Shown here piece by piece: positions 27,376 through 38,619 of a stretch of 64,000 bases of DNA (the first letter of the stretch is position 1; every line of letters starts with the position of its first letter). The position numbers were made by a program, and so were the translations under genes. The notes under the pieces were generated by a model. The model ran no database searches. It was not told where the DNA came from and saw nothing but the letters and a program-made list of their open reading frames with translations. Source of the DNA: Ensifer adhaerens (GTDB lineage: Bacteria; Pseudomonadota; Alphaproteobacteria; Rhizobiales; Rhizobiaceae); assembly GCF_002007205.1 (NCBI RefSeq), contig NZ_LAZS01000005.1:930001-994000 (forward strand), written 5' to 3'.

Positions 27376-27518
27376 ACCGGCGGTCCACATGCTGCCGGCA
27401 TTCCACCTCACGATTTTGGGAAATGGCGTCGAGCGCACTTGGAGCGCAACTTGCAGCGAGCGAAACTTGGAGCGCGCATGCGGCGCTTCCAGTTCCAGGC
27501 GCAGCCGCGCCAGGACAA

Positions 27519-27544
27519 CCGGCGGAGCATTGCTGCTCCGCCGG
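27519..27544 (-). terminator. Hairpin downstream of gcvP
   Basis: Perfect 11-base arms CCGGCGGAGCA and TGCTCCGCCGG with loop TTGC, ten bases beyond the gcvP stop. Very stable but without a clear T-run on either strand. It probably ends or protects the gcvTHP mRNA, and also faces the response-regulator gene. Confidence 0.6.
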
Positions 27545-27553
27545 TCCCTGTCT

Positions 27554-30417
<2,864 letters not shown>

Positions 30418-30418
<1 letters not shown>

Positions 30419-30780
30419 CAGGCGACGAGCTCCTTGTAGGCCGCTTCCTCGAGGAGGGCGTCGGCATCGCTGGGGTTGGCAAGCTTCAGCTTGAAGAACC
30501 AGGCAGCGCCCTGCGGGTCGCTGTTGACCAGCGACGGGTCGTCGACGATCGCCTGATTCACTTCGACGATTTCGCCGTCAAGCGGACAATAGACGTCGGA
30601 AGCTGCCTTTACGGATTCGACGGTGGCGGCGGAATCGCCCTTCGAGAAGGTCGAACCGGTTTCCGGCAGTTCAACGAAGACGAGGTCGCCAAGCTGGCCG
30701 GCGGCGTGCTCGGTGATGCCGACGGTTGCGACACCGGCTTCGATCTTCAGCCACTCGTGTTCCTCAGTGAACTTCAACAT
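30418..30780 (-). CDS. gcvH: Glycine cleavage H protein
   Basis: This 120-residue protein has the lipoyl-lysine motif [19 protein letters not shown] with the modified Lys near residue 62. It shuttles the aminomethyl arm between GcvP, GcvT and lipoamide dehydrogenase. ATG 30780 with GGAGAGAG upstream gives the conserved [10 protein letters not shown] start; the longer open frame overlaps gcvT and is not coding. Confidence 0.95.
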
Positions 30781-30796
30781 TATCGCTCTCTCCTGA

Positions 30797-31936
30797 TCAG
30801 CGTTTGTAGGTTTGTTTGACGAAGGGCAGGGCGGCGACCGCCACCGGCAGGTACTTGCCGCGCACTTCCGCAAAAAGGGTGGTGCCGTTCTCGGTATAGC
30901 CGGCATCGACATAGCCCATGGCGACCGGGCCATCGACGGAGGGGCCGAAGCCACCCGAGGTCACCTGGCCGACCGGGGTCTTGCCCTCGGCATCGGCAAA
31001 GAGGTTGGCGCCGCCACGGACGGGTGCGCGTCCCTCGGGCTTCAGCCCGACGCGACGGCGCGAAGCGCCATCGGCAAGCTGGCCGAGAATGCGATCGGCA
31101 CCGGGGAAGCCACCCTCACGGGCGCCGCCGGCCCGCCGGGCCTTCTGCATCGCCCATTCGATAGCGCCCTCGACCGGCGTCGTCGTGGTGTCGATATCGT
31201 TGCCATAGAGACAAAGGCCCGCTTCCAGACGCAGCGAATCGCGCGCGCCAAGGCCGATCGGCTTGACATCAGGATGTTCGAGCAGGCGCTGGGTGACATC
31301 GACGGCGGAAGCAACTGGAATCGAAATCTCGAAGCCGTCTTCACCGGTGTAGCCCGAGCGGGAGATGATGCAGGCGACATCGTGCAGATCGGCTTCGGCG
31401 ACGTCCATGAAGCGCATGGCCGAGACATCGGCCCAGAGTTCGCCAAGCACGGCTTCGGCATGCGGTCCCTGCAGTGCGATCAGCGCGCGGTCATCGAGCA
31501 TGGTGACTTCGCAGGTGTCGGCAAGTCCCTTTTTCAGATGCTCGAAATCTGCATCCTTGCAGGCGGCGTTGACGACGAGGAAGAGATGGTCGCCGCGGTT
31601 GGCAATCATCAAGTCGTCGAGGATGCCGCCTTCGGCATTGGTGAAGATCGCGTACCGCTGCCGACCCTCGCCAAGGCCGAGCACGTCGACCGGAACCAGC
31701 TTTTCGAGCGCCAGGGCGGCGTCCTCGATCTTGCCCGACTTCGGCCGGACGATGACCTGGCCCATGTGCGAGACATCGAAGAGACCGGCGGCAACACGGG
31801 TGTGCTGGTGTTCCTTCATCACGCCATCGGGGTACTGCACCGGCATGTCGTAGCCAGCAAAGGGCACCATGCGCGCGCCAAGAGAAAGGTGCAGCGCATG
31901 CAGCGGCGTATGTTTCAAATGAGGATTGTTTTCCAA
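30797..31936 (-). CDS. gcvT: Glycine cleavage T protein (aminomethyltransferase)
   Basis: The 379-residue protein is Gcv[20 protein letters not shown] near residue 20, DVSHMGQ near 54, and [13 protein letters not shown] near 195. It moves the one-carbon unit from GcvH to tetrahydrofolate and releases ammonia. The start codon is TTG at 31936, supported by GGAGG six bases upstream; the first ATG is at residue 23, inside the conserved fold, and cannot be the start. It is first in gcvTHP, downstream of a glycine riboswitch. Confidence 0.95.
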   Translation of the reverse strand: MENNPHLKHTPLHALHLSLGARMVPFAGYDMPVQYPDGVMKEHQHTRVAAGLFDVSHMGQVIVRPKSGKIEDAALALEKLVPVDVLGLGEGRQRYAIFTNAEGGILDDLMIANRGDHLFLVVNAACKDADFEHLKKGLADTCEVTMLDDRALIALQGPHAEAVLGELWADVSAMRFMDVAEADLHDVACIISRSGYTGEDGFEISIPVASAVDVTQRLLEHPDVKPIGLGARDSLRLEAGLCLYGNDIDTTTTPVEGAIEWAMQKARRAGGAREGGFPGADRILGQLADGASRRRVGLKPEGRAPVRGGANLFADAEGKTPVGQVTSGGFGPSVDGPVAMGYVDAGYTENGTTLFAEVRGKYLPVAVAALPFVKQTYKR

Positions 31937-32002
31937 ATCCGGCCTCCAGGTCTGGCGCTCCCGCGCCGGCTCACACTTCCGGCGTCAATCGCCGTCGATT
32001 CG

Positions 32003-32156
32003 AGCCCCCTCTGTCCCTTTGCCTGAGATTGTTATCCCTTCGGCGAGCGCAAAAACGCTTCTCTCCAGAGTCCTACCGGCACCTTGCTGGTCCTTTGGCC
32101 TGAGAGTTTCCGGGGCGGTTGCTCCTTCGGCACCGGTGTGAGCCGGCTTCTCCCAA
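32003..32156 (-). ncRNA. Tandem glycine riboswitch controlling gcvTHP
   Basis: On the minus strand two glycine aptamers follow each other. The first shows GGGAGAAGCC, CCGAAGGAGCAA, ACTCTCAGGCCAAAGGACC and closes at GGACTCTGGAGAG. The second shows GCCGAAGGGATAACAATC, TCAGGCAAAGGGACAGAGG. These are the conserved core blocks of the gcvT riboswitch class. Glycine binding should turn on gcvTHP. I see no strong terminator between it and gcvT, so control of translation, perhaps through the TTG start region, is likely. Confidence 0.93.
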
Positions 32157-32321
32157 CAAGATCGTCTCCAGATAACGGCGAAGGCCGGAGCTTGGCAAGA
32201 GGGCGGTGTCGCGGTGAAACACATTTTTGTCGCATGACCATAAGACGCAGCCAAGGCGGGTGCGGCAATTCTGCCTTTGCATTCTTCTCCAGTTGAGGAT
32301 AACCCAAGAGCAATACCGGGG

Positions 32322-32717
32322 ATGACCATGACAGGGCGCGAAGGAAAATTCGGGATGGCAGTGCGGCTGGTCGCCGTATTTGCGCTCGTTTTCCTGACCT
32401 TTGCCCACAAGCCGCTCGTCGCCAAGACGCTGCCCCCCGCCGAAGCCGCCGCCTATCAGCTGCCCGACGGAACCATCGCCGAAATCTGCTTCGGCATGGA
32501 CGGCGTCGACCACGAAAGCGGCAAGGGCCAGGCGATGGCCCCGGTCTGCGAGGCCTGCCGTCTTTCGGGCGCCATTCTCCTGCCGGCGCCACCGACCGAG
32601 AGCGTTCGCGCCGAAACGGGCGAATGGCAGGTATCGCCGGTTGTCGCTGAAAACACGACGCCGCATCGGCATCTACGGCTGCTGCCGCCTTCGCACGGGC
32701 CCCCGACGCGCTCGTAA
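32322..32717 (+). CDS. Small secreted/membrane protein, DUF2946-like
   Basis: The 131-residue protein has an N-terminal hydrophobic segment (about residues 14-34) and a polar remainder with spaced cysteines (EICFG, then PVCEACRLSG) and histidines near the C-terminus. The pattern resembles DUF2946 proteins, which occur beside copper genes. The next gene encodes a periplasmic copper-binding fusion, supporting a metal role. Start among ATGs at 32322, 32328 and 32355 is uncertain; GGGG before 32322 is a weak ribosome site. Family assignment is moderate. Confidence 0.6.
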   Translation: MTMTGREGKFGMAVRLVAVFALVFLTFAHKPLVAKTLPPAEAAAYQLPDGTIAEICFGMDGVDHESGKGQAMAPVCEACRLSGAILLPAPPTESVRAETGEWQVSPVVAENTTPHRHLRLLPPSHGPPTRS

Positions 32718-32813
32718 TTCTCCTCTCGCATCCCAATACAATCTGCCGCCCTCAAGCGGCGTGGACCACCGGAAACCGGGCAAAGCCCCGGCACGTGGTC
32801 AGGAGATTATGAC

Positions 32814-33800
32814 ATGACAAAGACCAGGATCGCTTCGCTTTCGCTCGGCCTTACCCTTGCCGCAAGCGGCATCGCCCACGCCCATGCCACCTTCGAGAAC
32901 GACACGGCGCCGGTGGAAACCACCTTCAAGGCGGTGCTGCAGGTTCCGCATGGCTGCGACGGCCAGCCGACCACCGAAGTGCAGGTCAAGCTGCCGGAAG
33001 GCTTCGTCTTCGCCAAGCCGCAGCCGAAGCCCGGCTGGGAGCTCGAGGTGATCAAGGGCGACTACCAGAAGACCTATGACAATCACGGCGAGAAGGTTTC
33101 GTCCGGCCCGGTGGAAATCCGCTGGAAGGGCGGCAACCTCGCGGACGAGTACTACGATACCTTCGTCGTGCGCGGCAAAATCTCGGGCTTCGACAAGGAA
33201 ACCGTGCTCGCCTTCCCGACCACGCAGCTTTGCGGAACTGAAGGTAAGGTCGTCTGGGACCAGGTTGCCACCGAAGGCCAGAATGCGCATGACCTGAAGA
33301 GCCCGGCACCGACCGTGACCGTCACGATAGCCGAGGCCGCCGATCCGCATGCCGGCCATGGCGGGCAGATGGCTGCAGCCGAAGGTGCCGCAAAACTCGG
33401 CGATCTCGATATCTCCGGCGGCTCGGTAAAGGCTATGCTGCCCGGCGCCAAGGTCGGTGGCGGCTTCCTGACGATCAAGAACGGCGGCACCGGTGAAGAC
33501 CGGCTCGTTGCCGTCGAAAGCGCTGCAGCCGCGCGCGTCGAGATCCACGAGATGAAGATGGAAAACGACGTGATGCGGATGCGCAAGCTCGACGACGGCG
33601 TGGCATTGCCGGCCGGCGAAACGGTCGAGCTCAAGGCCGGTGGCCTGCACCTGATGTTCATGGACGTGAAAACGCCCTTCAAGGAAGGCGACGCGGTTCC
33701 CGTAACGCTTACCTTCGAAAAGGCCGGTAAGGTGGATGCAACATTCCCGGTCGGCTCGGCCAAGGGCGGCGAAGCGGCCGGCGGCCAGAAGCATCATTGA
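32814..33800 (+). CDS. Periplasmic copper protein: YcnI (DUF1775) - PCuAC fusion
   Basis: This 328-residue secreted protein joins two copper-binding domains. A signal peptide ends after AHA (residue 23), leaving His24 at the mature N-terminus, which is the copper ligand in YcnI (DUF1775) proteins; that domain runs to about 170. A His/Gly linker (PHAGHGG) leads to a PCuAC domain (about 195-310) with ligands H and M in IHEMKMENDVMRM and HLMFM. PCuAC proteins deliver copper to cytochrome oxidase CuA. The fusion suggests one protein that both captures and passes on copper. The C-terminal HH may add a site. ATG follows AGGAG. Confidence 0.9.
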   Translation: MTKTRIASLSLGLTLAASGIAHAHATFENDTAPVETTFKAVLQVPHGCDGQPTTEVQVKLPEGFVFAKPQPKPGWELEVIKGDYQKTYDNHGEKVSSGPVEIRWKGGNLADEYYDTFVVRGKISGFDKETVLAFPTTQLCGTEGKVVWDQVATEGQNAHDLKSPAPTVTVTIAEAADPHAGHGGQMAAAEGAAKLGDLDISGGSVKAMLPGAKVGGGFLTIKNGGTGEDRLVAVESAAAARVEIHEMKMENDVMRMRKLDDGVALPAGETVELKAGGLHLMFMDVKTPFKEGDAVPVTLTFEKAGKVDATFPVGSAKGGEAAGGQKHH

Positions 33801-33821
33801 TCAAGAGATTGCGATGCCGCC

Positions 33822-34178
33822 TCAGGCGGCGTCGCTTTCATTCTCCTCGCCGGCGGGTTCGTCCTGCCGGCCTTCGTCTTCCTGCTTCTCGGAACCATCG
33901 TCGTCGTCGCGCATGAACTCCAGATAGCGACGCAAGGCTTCCGCCTCCGAGCGTTCCGGCAGTCGTCCGTCCGCCGTCGTCAGCATGAAAGACAGGGGCA
34001 GGGCACCCTTCGTTTTCGGGATCGACACCGGCGTCAGGGACGGTTGTTCGCTGCGCTTGGTCGAAAGCAACGTGATGGCCTCATCGGTCAGACCGTCACC
34101 GCGCACACGCGCCGACGGCTTCAGCGCTTCGGCTGCATAGGCCGCCGTGGTCGCGGATACTGTGACGACCTGGGTCAC
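33822..34178 (-). CDS. Hypothetical protein with acidic C-terminal tail
   Basis: I do not recognise this 118-residue protein. It starts with GTG preceded by AGGAAAG, is small and polar, and ends in about 30 residues rich in D, E, Q and G after YLEFMRDDDD. No signal peptide, membrane helix or motif is visible. It converges on the copper gene (21 bases between stops) and is divergent from the SnoaL-like gene. Codon use is normal for the window, so it is probably real. Confidence 0.55.
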   Translation of the reverse strand: MTQVVTVSATTAAYAAEALKPSARVRGDGLTDEAITLLSTKRSEQPSLTPVSIPKTKGALPLSFMLTTADGRLPERSEAEALRRYLEFMRDDDDGSEKQEDEGRQDEPAGEENESDAA

Positions 34179-34384
34179 GTCTTTCCTGCCCTTCCGTTGT
34201 CAATCCATTCTTGTCGCTCAATTCCACTTGCAGGCGTGTAAAAACCGGCGCCTGCTTTTTAATAAAATCCTAACGACCGCCGATTTGACGGCAGTTGCGG
34301 CGAAAGAATTCGAAACGGGAACCTATGCTTGCAATACTGCTAAAGTTCACTCACACTCGCCCAGATAGAAGCGGGGAGGCTGCC

Positions 34385-34813
34385 ATGACCGAGCGAAACG
34401 TGCTGGAAACCAGGGTGCGGGCCCTCTATCTCGCCCGCAACGTCAACGATCTCGACACCATGATGGCGCAGCTCGATCCGGACTTCAGCTTCCGCATCGT
34501 CGGCACTGGCAGGCTCAGTGCCATGGCGCTCGCGGTCAACACACCGGAAACAGTGCGCAGCAGCTTCGCGGCGCTCGTTGAGAACTGGGATCTGAGCGAG
34601 ATGGAGATGGTCGGCTGCTATGCCGATGGCGATACCATCGTCGTCCACCGCGCCGGCTTTGTCCGATACATCCCGACGCAGGCCCGCGAGCGAACCGAAA
34701 TCATCGACAAGTTCAGCTTTCGAGACAGTCGGATCGTCGATCTGACGGAATTTGTCGACACCTTGTTCGTCGCCGAAACGATCGGGCTGCTGAACGAACC
34801 GGCCGTCGCCTAA
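34385..34813 (+). CDS. SnoaL-like (NTF2-fold) protein
   Basis: The 142-residue protein looks like a SnoaL-like NTF2 fold: YLARNVNDLDTMMAQLDPDFSFRIVG at the start and a C-terminal beta segment DKFSFRDSRIVDLTEFVDT. Members range from isomerases to non-catalytic binding proteins; no catalytic set is clear. ATG 34385 follows GGGGAGG. Its stop overlaps the convergent cbpM stop by four bases. Confidence 0.75.
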   Translation: MTERNVLETRVRALYLARNVNDLDTMMAQLDPDFSFRIVGTGRLSAMALAVNTPETVRSSFAALVENWDLSEMEMVGCYADGDTIVVHRAGFVRYIPTQARERTEIIDKFSFRDSRIVDLTEFVDTLFVAETIGLLNEPAVA

Positions 34814-35124
34814 TCCTCCTCGGCGCTCGACAAGATAAGCTTTTGAACCGCCGGCTCCTGGGAGCGAATGGCGTTCATCAACACGGCCAACCGGCCGCGC
34901 AGGCTGTGGACCTGGTCGAGCAGTCGCATGGCCACGTCGACGCCATCGTCATTGACGCCCATGGGCCCCGTCAGATCCTGTATCAGCCGCGCGCGCGCAA
35001 GGTCGGCGTCCTCGAAGAGCCAGCCGGCCTCCGCCTCCTGCGGCATCAGCCAGCGCTGCTCGACCCAGATGTGCAGAACCTTGACCTCTATGTCGAGATG
35101 TTCGCAGAATTCATGGTCGTTCAT
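34810..35124 (-). CDS. cbpM: Chaperone modulator CbpM
   Basis: This 104-residue protein is a MerR-like winged helix (EFCEHLDIEVKVLHIWVEQRW) followed by a helical segment with MRLLDQVHSLRGRL. CbpM binds and inhibits the J-domain co-chaperone CbpA. It lies three bases after cbpA, the usual cbpA-cbpM pairing. Confidence 0.87.
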   Translation of the reverse strand: MNDHEFCEHLDIEVKVLHIWVEQRWLMPQEAEAGWLFEDADLARARLIQDLTGPMGVNDDGVDVAMRLLDQVHSLRGRLAVLMNAIRSQEPAVQKLILSSAEED

Positions 35125-35127
35125 AGC

Positions 35128-36039
35128 TTACCCTCCCATGCCCTTGCGCGGATCTTCCGCCTTGCCGGCGGCCCAACTTTCGACAAAGGCGGAAAGCGCC
35201 GGATCGGGCGCCTGCGGCAGCACGATCTTCAGGATGACATAGGCATCGCCATGGCCACCGTCCGACTTGTGCAGTCCCTTGCCCTTCAACCGCAGCGTCT
35301 TGCCGGTGTTGGTGTGCGGCGGGATCGTGACGTTGACGGCGCCGTCGATTGTCGGGATCCGGATCTTGCCGCCAAGCACGGCCTCGCTCAGCGAAATCGG
35401 CACCTCGTAGCGCACGTCGTCGCCATCCGTAGCAAAGAGCGGATGCGGGCGGACGCGAATGTCGATCAGCGCGTCGCCGGCCGGTGCGCCGTCGCGACCC
35501 GGTTCTCCCTTGCCGCGCAGCCTCAGCGTCTGGCCATCGCGCGTGCCGGGCGGAATGGTCAAGTCGAGCGCGGGACCGCCGCCCGGCAGGTTGATCTGCG
35601 TCTTGGTGCCGTTGGCCGCGTCGAGGAAGCCGATCTCCATCGAGAAATGCGCATCCCGACCACGCTGCCGCTGCTGCCCGCCCGCACGGCGCGAAAAGAA
35701 GCTCGAGAAGATATCATCCCCTTCGGCAAAATCGGAAAAGCCGTGCGCACTTTCATACCGACCGGCCGCATCTGCGGTGCCGGCATAGTCGCGATAGAAG
35801 TGCCGGGGCGGGGTCTCCGCTCCCGTCTCGTCGATCTCTCCGCGATCGTATTTTCCGCGCTTGTCTTCGTCGCCAAGCACGGCATAGGCGGCCGAAACTG
35901 CCTTGAAGCGGTCCTCGGCGCCCTTGTCGCCCGTATTGAGATCCGGGTGCAGCTTCTTGGCAAGTTTGCGATAGGCGCTCTGGATGTCCTTCTGCGTCGC
36001 GTCGCGGCTGACGCCGAGCGTTTCGTATGGGCTCGTCAT
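35128..36039 (-). CDS. cbpA: DnaJ-family co-chaperone CbpA
   Basis: The 303-residue protein has an N-terminal J domain with HPD at residues 31-33, a short Gly/Ser/Phe linker (FSSFFSRRAGG), and two DnaJ C-terminal beta domains without the zinc finger of DnaJ. That layout is CbpA: a DnaK co-chaperone. ATG 36039 has GAAGGAGA upstream; the frame is open further but has no supported start. cbpM follows immediately. Confidence 0.92.
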   Translation of the reverse strand: MTSPYETLGVSRDATQKDIQSAYRKLAKKLHPDLNTGDKGAEDRFKAVSAAYAVLGDEDKRGKYDRGEIDETGAETPPRHFYRDYAGTADAAGRYESAHGFSDFAEGDDIFSSFFSRRAGGQQRQRGRDAHFSMEIGFLDAANGTKTQINLPGGGPALDLTIPPGTRDGQTLRLRGKGEPGRDGAPAGDALIDIRVRPHPLFATDGDDVRYEVPISLSEAVLGGKIRIPTIDGAVNVTIPPHTNTGKTLRLKGKGLHKSDGGHGDAYVILKIVLPQAPDPALSAFVESWAAGKAEDPRKGMGG

Positions 36040-36246
36040 GCGATCTCCTTCAGGCGAGAGCGGATCGATAAACCGTGCCCGTGCCTTGTCGGCCTCGGCC
36101 CCTGCACCTTCAATCGCTCGCCTAAGAGCATAGTGCAGATTTGCGCCCGCGACAGGGGCGGGAGGCCACACGCGTTCCACCATTTCGCGAAACCAGGCGG
36201 TCTGCTACAATCAGCCGCGCAAATAAGCGCTCAAGGGGCGTACTGC

Positions 36247-36260
36247 CCCGAAGCTTCGGG
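36247..36260 (+). promoter_or_regulatory. Palindrome overlapping a ribosome binding site
   Basis: CCCGAAGCTTCGGG is a perfect 14-base palindrome whose right end overlaps the GGGAGG of the downstream small gene. A GGGGC/GCCCC hairpin sits just before it. If folded in RNA it could hide the ribosome site. Confidence 0.4.
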
Positions 36261-36268
36261 AGGTCGAA

Positions 36269-36511
36269 ATGTCCGTCCGCCTGCAACTCGCGATCATGGT
36301 CGGCTTGATGATCAATGCCATCCTGTTCGCCATCGGGATCCTGATCGTTCTGTCTGTGCCGGCCCTTACGGCCAACGCGAAGTATGCGATCCCGGTCGTG
36401 GTCGTCAGCTGTTTCCTCGTCACGCCGTTCATCGCCTGGATCATGGCGCCGCGACTTCGGCTCCAATACTGGAGAGAGCGCGAACAGACGAACCGGCAGC
36501 ACCCGATCTAG
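36269..36511 (+). CDS. Small two-helix membrane protein
   Basis: I do not recognise this 80-residue protein. It has two membrane helices (about residues 8-30 and 40-60) with a short loop between, and a basic tail (RLRLQYWREREQ). Such topology is common in small inner-membrane proteins. The ribosome site GGGAGG six bases from ATG supports it strongly. It is alone between cbpA (divergent) and a tiny lipoprotein gene. Confidence 0.75.
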   Translation: MSVRLQLAIMVGLMINAILFAIGILIVLSVPALTANAKYAIPVVVVSCFLVTPFIAWIMAPRLRLQYWREREQTNRQHPI

Positions 36512-36547
36512 GCGGCGCATTCATCCATTGTTGACCGTGTCCGGATT

Positions 36548-36567
36548 GCCGCCCCATAGCGGGCGGC
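36548..36567 (+). terminator. Possible hairpin terminator
   Basis: GCCGCCC, loop CATAGC, GGGCGGC, 36 bases past the small membrane gene's stop. No T-run follows, so only a weak candidate. Confidence 0.35.
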
Positions 36568-36704
36568 GGTTGATGCAGATTGCATCTTCAACGATCAACC
36601 ATTTTGTTATACCACCATTTTAGTACTTGTTTTCTAACCGGCTCCGCCTCAGATTCTCCCAAGTCTCAAGGACATAGCCGGCATGCAGGCCAGAAGGGGA
36701 CTTC

Positions 36705-36830
36705 ATGAGAACGATCGTATTGTTGCTTGCGCTCACCACGCTGGCCGCCTGTTCACAAACCTACAATGGTCCGCCGCGGGTCGTCGGCGGTGATGGCGAC
36801 TACTACCAGGGCATCGTCGCGCCGCGGTAA
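36705..36830 (+). CDS. 41-residue lipoprotein
   Basis: A very short gene: ATG preceded by GAAGGGGA, a hydrophobic signal (RTIVLLLALTT) and a clear lipobox LAAC with Cys16, leaving a mature lipopeptide of 26 residues (SQTYNGPPRVVGGDG onward) before TAA. Tiny lipoproteins like this are often missed in annotation. The function is unknown; the tail is rich in Gly and Tyr. The 190 bases upstream are AT-rich and likely hold its promoter. Next gene is convergent. Confidence 0.75.
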   Translation: MRTIVLLLALTTLAACSQTYNGPPRVVGGDGDYYQGIVAPR

Positions 36831-36920
36831 GTGCCGGCGTCAGAATCGGTCATCGGGCGATCGCTCAGGCGGGGCATACCGGTCAGATCTCGGCCTTGAG
36901 TGCGTGCCGGGATGGGCTGA

Positions 36921-38594
36921 TCAAGCCCGATCGTCTTTCCACGTCCAGCTGCCATCCTCCCGGCAATCCAGGAAGGCGCCGTAAAGGTCGCGTGTATCGC
37001 CTTCCTCGCCGTTGTTGAAGCAGGTGATCGAACTCTCGCAGAGAAGCCTCAGGGCGTTGCGGAAGGTTTCACGACCAAGCGTTGCCTCGATCCGGTCGAG
37101 GAAGACATATCGTGGCCTGGCGAGAAGTACCTTCGCGACCGCCAGGAGCTGCTGGTCGCCCAGGGACATTTCCCGATCCGGCTCCTTCTCCAGCCCCTCG
37201 GCACCGTCGGCGAGCCCATCGAGGCCGAGGCTGCGCAGGACCTCTAGAACCTGACTATCGGAGATGCCGTCGGGATTTTCAGGCGGCAGAAGGTATTGCC
37301 GAAGCGAACCCGGTGGCAGATAGGGTCGCTGCGGCAGAAACATCAGGTTTTCCGGGCGCTCGATCCGCCCGGTGCCGGCGGTCGGAATTCCCGCGGTTGC
37401 CCGGAAGAGGGCAGACCCCGCAGCCGCGTGCGGCCCTGAGATCAGCACAGGCGTTCCCGTTGGGACCGACAGCGACAGATCGCGAAGCAATGGCTGGCCA
37501 CCCGTCGATCCCAGCGTCACCTGGTCGAAGACCAGATCGCCGTCTTGCTTCACCAGTTCGATGCCGGAGACGCTGTGTTTTCGGCTCTGCTCGATCGCCT
37601 CCAGCAAGGCACTCAGCCTCGAAACCACGGCGGCGAAATTCGAGATCGAGTTGAACTGCCGGACGATCAGCGAGAATGCGCCGACAAGCATGGCAAAGGC
37701 CGCGCCCGATTGGGTAATCACCCCGAACTCGATTTCGCCGCGCATGAAGGCCGGAGCGATGATCAAGTCCGGGATGATCTGGATCATCCAGTTATAGCCG
37801 CTGGTAAAGTAGGCCAGGTTCCGGTTGACGGCAGTAATCGTCAGGATATTGACGACCAATGCATCGAGGCGATGCAGCAATCTTGTCTTCTGCTGTCCTT
37901 CGACACCGGCCACCATCACTGCTTCTGCGTTTTCGCGCAGGTGCATGAGGCTGGATCGGAGGTTCGCCTCCTTGTCGAGCCGCTCATAGTTCAGGCCGAT
38001 CAGTGGGCGACCCAGCACGATCGTCATGTACGAGCCGCAGGCGGCATAGAAAACGGCGACGGCAAACAGCAGCGGGCTGATCGACCAGAGCACGCCTGAA
38101 AACGTCACCACCGTCAGCGTGCTGCTGAACAGCATGATAATGTAGGAGAGCGTGGTGACGGTGAACGCCTGGATGTCCTCGGATATTCGCTGGTCCGGAT
38201 GGCTTAGCGTCCCCGAGACTTCCACGCGATAATAGGTCTCATCCTCCAGATAGAGATCGACGGCGCGGCGCGTCATGAATTCACGCCAAAGCAGCGCCAG
38301 TCGTTCTTCGACAAAACGTGCGATAACTCCGGTGACGGTCAGTACGGCAAAGACACAGACGTAGAAAACCGCTTGCCGGATGAACTCGTCCATCTGGCGT
38401 TCGGCAATCGCCGTCATGAAATTTCGGCCGACGTAGTTGTTGACGACGTTCAGCCCATTCAGGCCGAAAAGCAGCCCCACGAGCCCTGCAAACATCAGTT
38501 TGGCCCGGCCGCCGACTTCGGAGGTCAACAGCATCCGGACAGCCCGTGCGAAGCGAAGTGCTGTTGTTCTCACCGGCACTGGCTGGCTGTCCAT
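36921..38594 (-). CDS. SbmA/BacA-like ABC transporter with degenerate ATPase domain
   Basis: The 557-residue protein has an N-terminal ABC_membrane_2 domain (SbmA/BacA/YddA type, about residues 25-330, with RNFMTAIAERQMDEF and NLAYFTSGYNWMIQIIPDLI) and a C-terminal nucleotide-binding domain. That ATPase domain is abnormal: Walker A reads GPHAAAGSAL near 385 with no lysine, and Walker B is VFLDRIEATL near 497, with Arg where the catalytic Glu belongs. The signature SLGDQQ remains. ATP hydrolysis therefore seems unlikely; it may work like BacA, which has no ATPase domain and uses the proton gradient. It follows a glycoamylase-family gene by 25 bases. Confidence 0.85.
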   Translation of the reverse strand: MDSQPVPVRTTALRFARAVRMLLTSEVGGRAKLMFAGLVGLLFGLNGLNVVNNYVGRNFMTAIAERQMDEFIRQAVFYVCVFAVLTVTGVIARFVEERLALLWREFMTRRAVDLYLEDETYYRVEVSGTLSHPDQRISEDIQAFTVTTLSYIIMLFSSTLTVVTFSGVLWSISPLLFAVAVFYAACGSYMTIVLGRPLIGLNYERLDKEANLRSSLMHLRENAEAVMVAGVEGQQKTRLLHRLDALVVNILTITAVNRNLAYFTSGYNWMIQIIPDLIIAPAFMRGEIEFGVITQSGAAFAMLVGAFSLIVRQFNSISNFAAVVSRLSALLEAIEQSRKHSVSGIELVKQDGDLVFDQVTLGSTGGQPLLRDLSLSVPTGTPVLISGPHAAAGSALFRATAGIPTAGTGRIERPENLMFLPQRPYLPPGSLRQYLLPPENPDGISDSQVLEVLRSLGLDGLADGAEGLEKEPDREMSLGDQQLLAVAKVLLARPRYVFLDRIEATLGRETFRNALRLLCESSITCFNNGEEGDTRDLYGAFLDCREDGSWTWKDDRA

Positions 38595-38619
38595 CAGAGC
38601 ACCTTTGTTGCTGTGGCCG

